From the NCBI GenBank assembly GCA_017139535.1, contig WOUO01000003.1, positions 434,001 to 498,000 of the forward strand: 64,000 bases of DNA, written 5' to 3'. The notes below the pieces were generated by a model, which ran no database searches, had not been told where the DNA came from, and saw only the letters and a program-made list of their open reading frames with translations. This DNA is from Trichocladium uniseriatum (Eukaryota > Ascomycota > Sordariomycetes > Sordariales > Chaetomiaceae). Numbering within the stretch: position 1 is the stretch's first letter; each line of letters begins with the position of its first letter. This document shows positions 33,806 through 43,791 of this stretch, piece by piece. Made by a program: the position numbers and the translations under genes.

Positions 33806-36028
33806 TTATTTCAGCATTTTTTGCACGCCCGACCAATAGGCCTGGGGCCAAATCGAAAGAACCTCATGATCAGATGGGAGTTCTTTGCGACATTGTTGGA
33901 CAACGTTCTGGATGACTCGCGAGAGCATATCCTGGGTAAGAGGAATGGCATCGCCTTGCTGCTCGACCGGATACAAGAAGGGGTCGGTATTCTGGAGCAG
34001 CTCCTCGCAGGTTGGACGCAGGGTTTGGTCTCGATTGAGACACCTCCGCATCGTGCGGATCAGGCTTGGTGGAACGCGGACACCGTGGATTGTGTACTCG
34101 GGGAAGTCGATGGCATGTTCCCAATCCATGATAGCGTAGCAACGAGTGATGGTGTTGCTGACGTTGGCGAAGGGAGGCTGACCGTAGACCATCTGGTACA
34201 GGATGCAGCCCAAGCTCCAGACATCGCTGGGCTTGCCAAGCTTCATAAGTTTGGTCGCACCCTTGGTGAATGGAACGCCACGAGGGGCGACGTATTCGCC
34301 GTGGTTGGCCGAGCTGATGGCGTAGTGATTAGCGTCCATCAGCGACTCCGGCGACATGTAGTTGGGAGTGCCGATTTGGCGCTCGCGATGCACGTTGACC
34401 GTCATGTCGGGATCGATGGCGTTGGCGATGCCAAAGTCGATGAGCTTTAGGCGGCCCCGAACCAGGACGAAGTTGAGTGGCTTGAGATCGCTGTGGACGA
34501 CGTCCTTGGCGTGGACTGCTTGAACGCATTCAAGCAGCTCCTTCCACCAGTGGCGGACGAAGACCGGGTCGAATTGGTAGTTGTCATCCGCATCCCGACG
34601 ATCTTTCAAGAAGGTGTGGAAGTCGAGCTCGCCAATCTCCATGAGCTATGCCAAGGTTAGCGAATGGACAATGATGAAAATAAAATCGGGGTTAAGACTT
34701 ACCAAGCTCAACGTGTTCTTTTCGACGTTCAGCTCGTGATCATAGAGCTGGGCCACCCGCTCGACCTCGGCCAGCCGCTGAAGGAGATCGATTTCGACCT
34801 TGTATCCCTGGAGCGCTCCAGGGTTGGCCTTGTCGAGGGGCATCCGCTTGAGAGCGAACATCTTGCCGCTTTCGGCCGAGACCCGGTACACCTTGCCAGA
34901 AGCGCCGCGCCCGATGCAGTCGATTTTGGTGTACGACCGGCCGTTGATCTTGAAGAGAAATTGTCTCTTCTTGTTGGGTTGCGTCGCGGTCGAGGCACCG
35001 GCGGCGGAGGTGGCGGTGTCAAGGACCGTCATCTTGGGTGGAGGTGGCGGTGTCGCTCTGCCGGCGGCGTTCAGGGCGACCGGAGACAAGATGGCAGGGT
35101 CTGGTGAGTTGTGTTCTTCGCTTTGTCTTCCGAGTCGGCGAGCTGGTCCGCTGAGGAAGGCACCCGGAGTCTTGGCCAGACTCTTGGCCCGAGCCGAGGT
35201 GTGTGCTGATCCGGAGGATGCCACGGGAATCCTCACGGTCCTGACGCCGGTTTTGGGAGTATCATCGTCGCGGGCTCGTTCTTGACGAACCTCGGCCAGA
35301 TGGTCGTAAAAGCGATTCAGCGGGGGAATATAGGACATCTGTGACGGATGTTGGTCCGTCGGCTCGGGCAGGCCGGAATGCCGGGCCAGGATCGGCATCG
35401 GGTCGATGTACGACATCTTTGAGGGATGCTCCGAAGCGGTTCCCTTCGTCGGGGTGGAGACGGCCGGTGCGTAGCGAGCCAAGAGCGGCTTCGGATCGAT
35501 GTAAGTCATCCGGGATGGATGTTGATCGTGCAGGAGCGCTTTGGTGAGGGCGCTCAGCTTCATCGGGGCCGGGCTGCCACCATCAGAGCTGTCGCTTCGA
35601 ATGGACGAGCGAGGCCGCGGCTCCCGAGCCTTGGCCAATGTTCCCTGGACACTGGATTTGGCGGGAGCGACCGTCGATCGTGGAGATGCCTTGGTCTCCT
35701 GGACCTTGGCCGTTGCTTCCTGAACGCGGGCTTCGACGGGAGTTGCGAGGCGGGCAAAGAACTCGGCCTTGGTCTCCTGAACCGTGGCCGATGCTTGCTG
35801 GACAGCGACCTTGGCAGGAGCCGGCTGGGGTTGTTGCTTGGCTTTGGTCTCCTGAACCTTGGCCGTTGTTTGTTGGACTCTGACTTTGGACGGAGGCGTC
35901 TGGCGTTGCTGCGGGATTGAGGCTTTGGTCTCCTGGACTGAGGCCGGCATCTCTTGAACGCGGGCGTTGGGACCAGGAGCCGCAAGCCGTGCGAAGAAAT
36001 CGGCCTTGGTCTCCTGGACTTTGGCCAT
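33806..36028 (-). CDS. MPS1: Dual-specificity protein kinase MPS1/TTK
   Basis: Mps1 is the spindle assembly checkpoint kinase acting at kinetochores and spindle pole bodies. Exons 36028-34703 and 34645-33806 encode 721 residues; the intron at 34702-34646 begins GTAAGT, has CGCTAACC and ends ATAG. The kinase domain spans about residues 365-680: glycine loop GRGASGKVY (373-381), Lys394 in FALKRM, catalytic VVHSDLKPLNFVLV with Asp495, DFG at 512-514 (KLIDFGIANAI) and GTPNYMSPESL. The HSD and NFVL motifs are Mps1 hallmarks. The N-terminal 340 residues look disordered and hold five VQETKA repeats (residues 4-115) and three HPS-x-M-x-YI repeats (168-235). A 5' leader intron may lie at 36086-36041, 12 bp before the ATG. 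MluI-box motifs occur upstream. Confidence 0.95.
35324..36019 (-). repeat. Two families of coding repeats in MPS1 N-terminus
   Basis: Residues 4-135 alternate VQETKA copies (five, two of them extended as VQETKA-D/E-FFARLA) with diverged partners such as RVQEMPA, RVQQTTA and RVQEATA, roughly every 25 residues. Residues 168-235 hold three copies around DQHPSRMTYIDPKPLLARY, spaced 31 and 26 residues. Repetition is clear in DNA as recurring TTGGTCTCCTGGAC blocks on the + strand. Confidence 0.85.
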
Positions 36029-36419
36029 GATGGATGCCTGCTATCGTCAGCGAGAAGAGACACAAACTCGTGATGGTGTTGCGTACCAGGCGCGTCTCGA
36101 CGCGTTTCCGATGCCGCTTCCTGTTTTGAGGAAATGAAAATGCGGGAATCAATTGAGCAGAGCAGTTGATGAAGTTGCGATGGCAGTTGTAGCAAGAACG
36201 ATGCAGAATCTTCAGTGTTGGCAGCAAGTGTTGGCAGCAAGTGTGAAGACGCGGGAAGTTCTGTGTTCTGGGTTGGAAGGAAGCAGGAGCAAGAGTCTCG
36301 GCAGTGGGGGACATTGGAGCTTGGAAGTGGGGCAAAAGCCAGATCTGCGCTTGGACCCGCTTGAAACGTTGGCAGGGCAACTTGCCTGCAAGATTCGGGT
36401 CGATCCCGCCGATCACTTT

Positions 36420-36433
36420 ACGCGTCGACGCGT
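36420..36433 (+). promoter_or_regulatory. Paired ACGCGT (MluI cell-cycle box) motifs
   Basis: Two overlapping-spaced ACGCGT hexamers start at 36420 and 36428, with a third at 36100 close to the start codon. ACGCGT is the MBF binding core for G1/S genes in yeasts. Their position about 390 bp upstream of the MPS1 ATG suggests cell-cycle control; this is inference from motif and location. Confidence 0.5.
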
Positions 36434-36743
36434 CGACGCGACTTTGACGCGACTGCCCGTGACAGGCAAAGAATTGTCTTCGAAGACAATGACCTTGCAG
36501 TGAGGCGACACAACTGCTCGGAGATGTCAAATAACTGACTTGGATAATGCATTACCTTGTAGCAACGCGACACGCCTGACTGTTACATGCTCATGAGTGC
36601 ATTTGCGGAAGAGTTCAGCGACGCTTTAGCAGCCGGCGCTGCCACCGCGTCTTATCACATGCAAAGTCTTGGTGGCGTCTCGCTCGGCGAATGCGTTATG
36701 ACTCAGGCCGGCGAATGCATCCTGAGTCAGAGGCCGGGAAGCA

Positions 36744-36782
36744 GCATACGTACGAAGCATACGTACACAGCATACGTACTTC
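36744..36782 (+). repeat. Three tandem 13-bp units with TACGTA core
   Basis: Units starting at 36744, 36757 and 36770 each begin GCATACGTAC and differ only in the last three bases. The TACGTA core is palindromic and recurs with a fixed 13-bp spacing. Confidence 0.85.
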
Positions 36783-38212
36783 GAACGCGAGACGCGCCGA
36801 CGCGGCTGTCACATGGAAAGCCCGAAAGCACCCTTGCGGCCAAGTCCTGAACGGCAGGCGCCACTGGCGGGGAAGGAGCAAAGGGCGCCCGATATGTGAT
36901 GCCAGGGTTGTGGCACGCAGAGTTGGAGAAGCCTCAGTGGTACTCCGTACTGGCAGACTGGCAGACTGGCGAGCGGAGGAACACCAGATATAACCAAGTG
37001 CGAACTAGGTAATAGAATGGAAGAAGTAAAGGGAATAGAGGCCGCGGTGCCTCAAACGCCCCGACAGAGTCTCGGTTGATGGGTGGTATGGGAAAAGGAG
37101 AGTGTAGTGCCTGCCGAAGCGCCTTCGTCATAGCCATGGCGCGGAGGGCTAATGTTGGCATAAGAAGGTCAGCGGGTGACAGAGGCGATGCTAGAGAGGC
37201 AGTGACTGAACGTTTCCAAAGTCCTGCAAAGTTGTGAGAAAGAAGAAGGGAACAGTTCGGTGAAGGGAAAGGGGGGAAAGGGGTATTTATAGAGCTTGGG
37301 GAACGGTTACATCGATGGCGCAGGGGGCTGCAGGATCGGGAACAGCCCATGATTGGGCGGAGAGGGGACGGCAGCAAGGTCGCAGGCCTCCCCCCAAAAC
37401 GCTGGCGGGGCCGGAAGCGGGGCCATGCAACTGGGATGGACAGCTTTGATGGCGAACGACGCCGGAGAGACCGGGCGGTAAAAGTGGGACCACGGGGTAT
37501 TGACCAGGGCTGGACACGGAGAAGTGAGCCGGCCAACATTCCCCACAGAGCGGTGCCGACGGCCGCGCGGGTATCCGGGGGGTGTTGTCTGTCACGAACT
37601 TGAAACTATTATTGACCTACACGGCAGGTAAGCAGCAGAGTCCAGATGATGAAGCTAAGGCAGACTGAGGACTGGTAAGGGCGCAAGCCCACAATGTTCA
37701 TGAAAGCCGCAGTGGAAGGGCCACTTTGCTTCTGATTTGGCCCAGGGACATTTGGGATATGACAAATGTAGACAGCTGCGGTAGGAGGTACATGCATATG
37801 CTCATGTGGACGACGGACCGTCAACTGACGTTTACCGCACGAACGGGCTGTTCGGAATTTGGAAGATCAGACTGTTGTGTAGACGAAGCAATCCCGAGGC
37901 TGACTTCGTAATATACATGGTAATGGGTTGACGTTTGGGTGGCGGGACTATTAGCGAGGCGAGCAAGACACAGTACCCAAGGCTGTGAACGGGAAACAGT
38001 GGGTGGCTGAACGAGCCCAGAGAGCGGTACTTTTATTGACCCATCTATATGCCACTGTGTGCCGTCATGGACAGACCCTGGCCAATCCACGCACTCCAAG
38101 TCCGTCGTCGAGGCAAATGCCATGCAAGAGACGTCGCAAGCGTACGTAGAGGCCGGGAAGCTTCTCTGGGAAGGTCCACACCGCGCTTCGTTGTTGCGAG
38201 GCAGTTGGACGC

Positions 38213-38667
38213 TTAGTCGAAGAGACCGAAACCCATGTCCTCGTCGGACTCCTCCTTCTCTGCATTGTTGTTAGTCAAGGACAGCGCGAGACGATCACAA
38301 AATCATTACGTACCCTCAACCTTGGCCTCCTCCTTGGGAGCCTCGGCGGCGGCGCCACCGGCAGCAGCGGCGCCACCAGCAGCGGCAGCACCACCAGCAC
38401 CACCGCTCGGGACGGAGGCAAGCTTGGAAGAGCCCTCAGCGATCAGCTGTAACACGAATAGATCAGCAAATCATGTCCGTCGCGTTGGAATTGGTTAGAT
38501 TTCCGCACCTCGTTGATGTCCTTGCCCTCGAGCTCGGAGAGGAGCTTCTCAAGGCGCTCGTTGTCCGCCTCAATGCCGACGGACTCGAGGACGGCCTTGA
38601 TGTCGGCAGCCGAAGGGGAGGCGTTGCCGCCGAGGGTGAGAAGGAGGTAGGCAGCGAGGTGCTTCAT
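38213..38667 (-). CDS. RPP2: 60S acidic ribosomal protein P2
   Basis: P2 pairs with P1 on the ribosomal stalk that recruits translational GTPases. Exons 38667-38509, 38446-38314 and 38259-38213 encode 112 residues. The N-terminal dimerisation domain reads MKHLAAYLLLTLGGNASPSA then IKAVLESVGIEADNERLEKL; an Ala/Gly hinge follows; the C-terminus is the invariant stalk tail ESDEDMGFGLFD, provided by the last exon alone. A probable 5' leader intron lies at 38752-38681 (GTGAGT ... GGCTAACA ... TGTAG), 13 bp before the ATG. It is divergent from the SPT2 gene. Confidence 0.97.
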
Positions 38668-39421
38668 CTTGACTGATCTGCTACAATACCGGTGTTAGCC
38701 TTGGAAGCGCTTCTGCATCGTCGTTTGCGCACTCTTTGGTAGGGCAACTCACTTTTGAAGATTTGAACAAGAGATGTCAATCAAGTTTAACCGCGAATTG
38801 GGCGGAGAAAGACTCTTCTAGTTCTGGTCTGGTGGTGGGCTAGTTTGGCGAGGTCGGTCCTGGAACGGATTTATTTTACAATTCGAGAAGTTGTGAGCCC
38901 GCAATTTCCAACCCCACCTATCACCTGACCGCGCCTTTCCCTTAGGGCACCGGGCTTGTCAAAGCTCGACGATTCTGCTGACGTAATAGCCGTGTCTGGA
39001 AGCCGACTCGATGTCACATCGGCATCGGCGACACTTCCTTCCGACCCCAATAAGGCTGGGCTGAATGAACGCCCCATAATTGGTTGCGCCCCTCCAGCAG
39101 TTTAAAAGGCGGCTGTCGGCCAACCTTGAAGCGCCCCATCGAGCTTGCAAAGTTCTTTATTCCCTTCTCTCGCCATCGATTTCAATCGCGGCACGCCCCG
39201 AATCCCGATCGAATCGCGTTTGCCGGCCTCGCTGGGATTTAGCACATAACAGATAGACGGCTTTCGCGCATACAGGGCTGTCGAGCACCGATCACAAGGT
39301 CGCAGGTGCCTTTTTATGGTTCTTTTATCAATGACTTGGCAGCGAGACTTAGTGTGAGGTTGGGGAGGGTTCACGCAAACCTCGAGATCTGGGCTTCGGG
39401 TACCACGAAAAACGAGCCACA
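38668..39421. promoter_or_regulatory. Divergent promoter region, RPP2 and SPT2
   Basis: A 754-bp interval between two divergent starts. Besides the RPP2 leader intron, no gene or definite factor site was recognised. Confidence 0.5.
38681..38752 (-). other. Probable 5' leader intron of RPP2
   Basis: On the minus strand the segment begins GTGAGTTGCC, carries GGCTAACACC and ends TATTGTAG, all good splice signals, and lies just upstream of the RPP2 start codon. Leader introns are common in fungal ribosomal protein genes. Confidence 0.65.
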
Positions 39422-40639
39422 ATGCCGGTGAGCGATGCAACACGCCCGCCGCAGCCCGTTTGATGCTGACTGATGCTATTCCAGATCACCGATTTGCTTG
39501 CATCGATTACCGGCGAAAAGCCGTCGCCGTCGCCGAACCCGATACCACGGCCGAGCGCGATATTGCCAAAGCGGAAAGCCGAAGATGAACTTCACACAGC
39601 GAGCACTAAGACTGCCCGGACAGACACGATGGACAGGTTCCCACGGCCCAACGTGAACTCGGCAAAACCATCCCCCCGATCTGCGGACCCGCCTCTCGGC
39701 ACCCCCCGCGACAAACTGTCTTCAACGTCGCGGCCTCCCTTGAACAAGTCCATTTCCAGTGGGAAGCCGAGTCCCGCCGGGCCTAGAGCCGGCGGACCGG
39801 GAGCCTCCTCTACGAACGGCAACAAATCCTTGCCATCTCGACCCCTCACCAACCGCCCATCCCCGACAGATTCTGCTCCGCCGAAAAAGCGGTCATATGC
39901 AGAGATCATGGCAAGAGCAAAGGCCAACTCGGAGCAGCGGGAGTCTCTTGGCAAGATCCAGCACAAGACGATTGAGCGGAGCTTGACCATGAAGGAGCGC
40001 AAGGAGATGAAGGCGGATGAAGCAAGGAAAGCGAAGACGACCTCGAGAAAGGTCATTCCCAGTAGGAACGGCACCGCGACTGCGCCGTTGCGGGATGGCA
40101 CAAAGGGCACGGGTATTCGGAATGGAGCATCTTCTGGCTCGACTGGCTCGACGAGCATCAGGAAGCCAGCACCGCCGGCTGAGGAGAAGAAGGTCAAGAA
40201 GGCGGCGTTGGCTACAACAGGATACACTGGTACTGCGCGACCCCGGCCCGGCGCCTCCACAGCAGCAAAGACTGGCACGGCGGGTCGCCCAAGCTTGGCG
40301 TCACAATCTCGTGACAAGCCTCGGTATGGAGCTCCTCTTTCCGGGTCGCGGAGGACATATGAAGATGACGAGGAGGACTTGGACGACTTCATCGAGTATG
40401 ACGAGGAGGATGAACCAGGTTATGGCAACGCCCGCCGGTACAAGTATGACTCATACGACGATGAATCGGACATGGAGGCGGGCATATCGGACATTGAAGA
40501 TGAGGAGCAGAAGGCGGCCCGCGTTGCCAGGCTCGAAGACCAGGAGCAAGAGGCTCTAGAGAGGCGCTTGAAGCGAGAAAAGGAGGAGAAGAAGCGCAGA
40601 TTCCTGGAGGCCACCAAGTCAAAGGCTGGTAACCGCTGA
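39422..40639 (+). CDS. SPT2: SPT2 chromatin protein (histone chaperone)
   Basis: Spt2 binds histones H3-H4 and DNA and helps maintain chromatin during transcription. The first coding exon is only 6 nt (39422-39427, encoding MP); after a 57-nt intron (GTGAGC donor, ACTGATGC and CCAG end) exon 2 runs 39485-40639. The product has 386 residues. It begins MPITDLLASITGEKP and contains a long basic, Ser/Pro-rich disordered middle, with KKRSYAEIMARAKAN near residue 140. The conserved SPT2 domain is at the C-terminus, with acidic DDEEDLDDFIEYDEEDE and SDMEAGISDIEDEEQKAAR followed by a charged helix (EQEALERRLKREKEEKKRR). No other start is available in frame. Confidence 0.9.
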
Positions 40640-41364
40640 TGGCCGCTGGTGAGCGATTTTGGAACTCGGGGTCCCCCAACAGGGTTCCGTTGTCAGGATA
40701 CAAGAAATGTGGCTGGGTTTGGTGCACATGGCATTCTAGGAAGCACTTGGCGGTATGGCGTTGACTTTTTAGACGGGACACAGCGAGATACCGCATCAGC
40801 ATCGGAGTTATGGCTCGGCAGCGGCGTGAGGCAGGATATCACGGGCGTTTGTATTAACTTGTATTTCTTTGTTTGTAGATTTCAGACCACGCGTGTTCTA
40901 ATCGACCTGGGCGATTCGCGGCAGTCCAACCATTTGGTCTCGGTGCCTCTCGTTATGTTTGTTTTCTCTTCAGCTCCCTTCTGACCACTGAGCCGCCATT
41001 TTCAAAGCGCCACCCCCTTGCCCATCATCGTCGCGAAATTTCCCTATTGGTACAGATGACACAAAGCACATTTTGGGACCAGGTACGAAGCAGTAAGATG
41101 CTCATTGCTCAGCAGGGACACTGGAGGGGAGGTTGGAATCTGTCCAATAACAGCCCTGCACGTCTGCCCCACCACCCATCCGCCCCTCGAAATCTGATAA
41201 GCCCATCGATTTTTTTATCGGAGACCAGAACGTCGTTGAGCGTGGTACCTGGACCTAACCCCATAGCCAAGTGACCCGGCAAGCTCAGTTAGGACCCAAG
41301 AAGGTCCTCTTTTCTGTTCAACTTTTAGTACTCCGAGTCCCTCCCGAGGGCGTCAGTAGCCACC
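40640..41364. other. Intergenic region SPT2-NSA2
   Basis: A 725-bp interval containing the SPT2 3' flank and the NSA2 promoter. The open frame at 40649-40984 has no protein-like features. Confidence 0.55.
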
Positions 41365-42797
41365 ATGGTCAGTCTCTCACATTCCCGCCATTGAATTGGC
41401 AGCGACATCAGCCTCGCTAACCGCATCTTTGTTGGCGAACTACAGCCCCAGAACGAGTACATCGGTATGCTCTCCCCATCCTCGAACCGACCACCCGACC
41501 CCCGTCCCCGCTTCTTCGCATCGCATCCCGAGATAAGCCATCTAATACTGACGGCTACACAGAGAGACACCGCAAGCTCCACGGCCGCCGCCTCGACACC
41601 GAGGAGCGCGCGCGCAAGAAGGCCGCCCGCGAGGGCCACAAGCAGAGCGAGAATGCGCAGAACCTGCGCGGCCTGCGGGCCAAGCTGTACGCCAAGCAGC
41701 GGCACGCCCAGAAGATCCAGATGCGCAAGGCCATCAAGCAGCACGAGGAGCGCAACGTCAAGGGCGCCCCCGCCGAGAAGGAGCCCTCCGACCCCATCCC
41801 GTCGTACCTGCTCGACCGCGCCAACCCGACCACGGCCAAGGCCCTGAGCTCGCAGATCAAGAACAAGCGCGCCGAGAAGGCAGCCCGGTTTTCGGTGCCC
41901 ATCCCCAAGGTCAGGGGTATCAGCGAGGAGGAGCTGTTCAAGGTGTATGTGGATGGATCCGTCGTGGGGTTGGGGAGGATGTGGACAGTTATGCTGACGG
42001 GAGGAACAGTGTCAAGACGGGCAAGAAGGTTCAGAAGAAGGGTACGTTGTTCTGGAAGAGTGTTGATGACAGGCTTGATGCTAACTATGTGAACAGGGTG
42101 GAAGCGTGTTGTCACAAAGGTTGGCTTAACTCGGCAGTCTATGAAGACCGTAGCGGCGATGCTGATATTTTCCTTAGCCTACATTTGTCGGCCCCGACTT
42201 CACCAGACGGCCTGTCAAATACGAACGTGAGTACCGGCTAAGGGGCTGGCCTGGGTGGATGGCGGGAGCTGACCCCTCATACAGGCTTCATCCGGCCTAT
42301 GGGTCTGCGTTACAAGAAGGCCAACGTCACCCACCCGACGCTCAACGTGACAGTACAGCTCCCTATCCTCGGCGTCAAGAAGAACCCGAGCAATCCTCTG
42401 TATGTTTTGTTTACATCCCATCCGTGCTGAACTGCTAAGCTAACTTGACTAGTTGTATGTCACTGGAACTAATCCATCTACCGCTGTTTAACGGACTAAC
42501 CAAGAACTAGATACCCAACTGGGTGTTTTGACCAAGGGCACAATGTAGGTCGACCCGCCAATTGTCGAATCTCAGACGAAACAACTGCTAACCGAGTCGC
42601 AGCATCGAGGTAAACGTTTCCGATCTCGGTATCGTCACAGCTTCTGGCAAGATTGCCTGGGGTCGGTACGCGCAAATCACAAACAATCCAGAGGTATGCT
42701 CTTCTCCAGTAGCAAGCCACCCCTCATGGCTTCAGACAGATGCTAACGTTTGCTGCGACAGAACGACGGCTGCTTGAACGCTGTTCTCCTAGTCTAA
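41365..42797 (+). CDS. NSA2: Ribosome biogenesis protein NSA2
   Basis: Nsa2 is an assembly factor of the 66S pre-60S particle, needed for 27S rRNA processing. Eleven coding exons are inferred: 41365-41367, 41446-41464, 41563-41944, 42010-42041, 42097-42119, 42178-42226, 42285-42399, 42453-42454, 42511-42544, 42603-42693 and 42762-42797. They total 786 nt and give exactly 261 residues, the family length. The protein reads MPQNEYIERHRKLHGRRLD, REGHKQSENAQNLRGLRAK, VPIPKVRGISEEELFKVVKT, RFIRPMGLRYKKANVTHPTL, QLPILGVKKNPSNPLYTQLG, GVLTKGTIIEVNVSDLG and ends NPENDGCLNAVLLV. Exon 1 is the ATG alone. Exon 8 is 2 nt (TT), needed to keep the conserved PLYTQLG frame; both flanking introns have perfect GTATGT donors, CTAAC branch points and CTAG acceptors. 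Confidence 0.93.
42453..42454 (+). other. Predicted 2-nt microexon of NSA2
   Basis: Between introns 42400-42452 and 42455-42510 only two bases remain. Joining them restores the family-conserved NPLYTQLG; skipping them shifts the frame to LYPTGC. No single GT-AG intron spanning this interval restores the frame. Confidence 0.75.
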
Positions 42798-43791
42798 GTT
42801 TCGCCTGGGTTCTACTACTGAGTATCTATGGGATGGGTAGCAAGAGTAGCAAATCTTTGCATGGGAACGGCGTCTGGTGTTGGTGGTTGACCGATACTAT
42901 ACAAAATGCGTTATCTTTTGGGCAATGCTCTCTGTGTGCTCTGGTGTGTGATTCAATGTGTGCAGACCAGTACTTTGTTGCCAGTTGTCGTGGTTCCTCG
43001 GGCGATAGCTTGAGAGACGATACTGTCCGTCGGCATGATGGGAGCTGAGATATGCAGCCTCAGCTTGAGCAATGACATAGCACTCAACCATCTCAATACT
43101 ACCCCTGATATCCGTGGCACTTGCGCAAGGGTTGTTCGTCGATCAGCCTCCCACGTCATCCATAGGGTTAGCGCGTTGTTTCTGGTGCATCCAACACAGA
43201 CCACATCCCGGCGTCCTCCATACAAAAGCCGGTTGGGAAGCGTTCTCAAGACTCAACTACGACACTTGAACTTCCTAGGTGAATGCCACCGTCAGGAGAA
43301 ACGAGTGTGGGACAGCTTCTGAAGGTAATGATCATCCGTAGTGTTGGTGGGAGGACCCAGTCTCTGCTGTGCTGAACCGACGAGCTATTGAAGAGCCAGA
43401 GATGTCCTGCCAAGGCTCTTCTACTGTTTAGGGCTTGAATGAATGCAAGTATTGTAACACGGTTAACGGGGATACTTTATACTAGAAAGTTGCTCGCTGC
43501 TGAGGGGGCAAGTGTGTGCGTTGGAAGGGGTGATATGCAAATACGGATCTCAAGATGGATTTGTTACGCTATTAATAGCTTCGAAAGCAACCGCTCATTG
43601 ATGGAGTTCCCAAATTATAATGCAAACCATGCCCCCATGTACATGCATCATCCAGCCGCTCGGTCACCGTATCCAAAGATCGTGTCCAATGCTCAAGCCT
43701 GGTTCAAGCAAATCTAGGCCTCCCAACCCAGTAACGCCGGTAAAAAGTTCAGTCATGCAACCTGCACCCCTCACCACCAGCACCCACACGC
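42798..43791. other. Convergent intergenic region, no gene seen
   Basis: A 994-bp interval between the stops of NSA2 and PXMP4. Small open frames on both strands show no conserved features. Confidence 0.6.

Larger units (their letters stand above)
36029..38212. other. 2.2-kb region: MPS1 promoter and RPP2 3' flank
   Basis: No gene was recognised. It holds ACGCGT motifs (36100, 36420, 36428), a 13-bp tandem repeat around GCATACGTAC (36744-36782), a duplicated TGTTGGCAGCAAG near 36216-36241 and a GGCAGACT duplication near 36951-36970. Confidence 0.55.
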
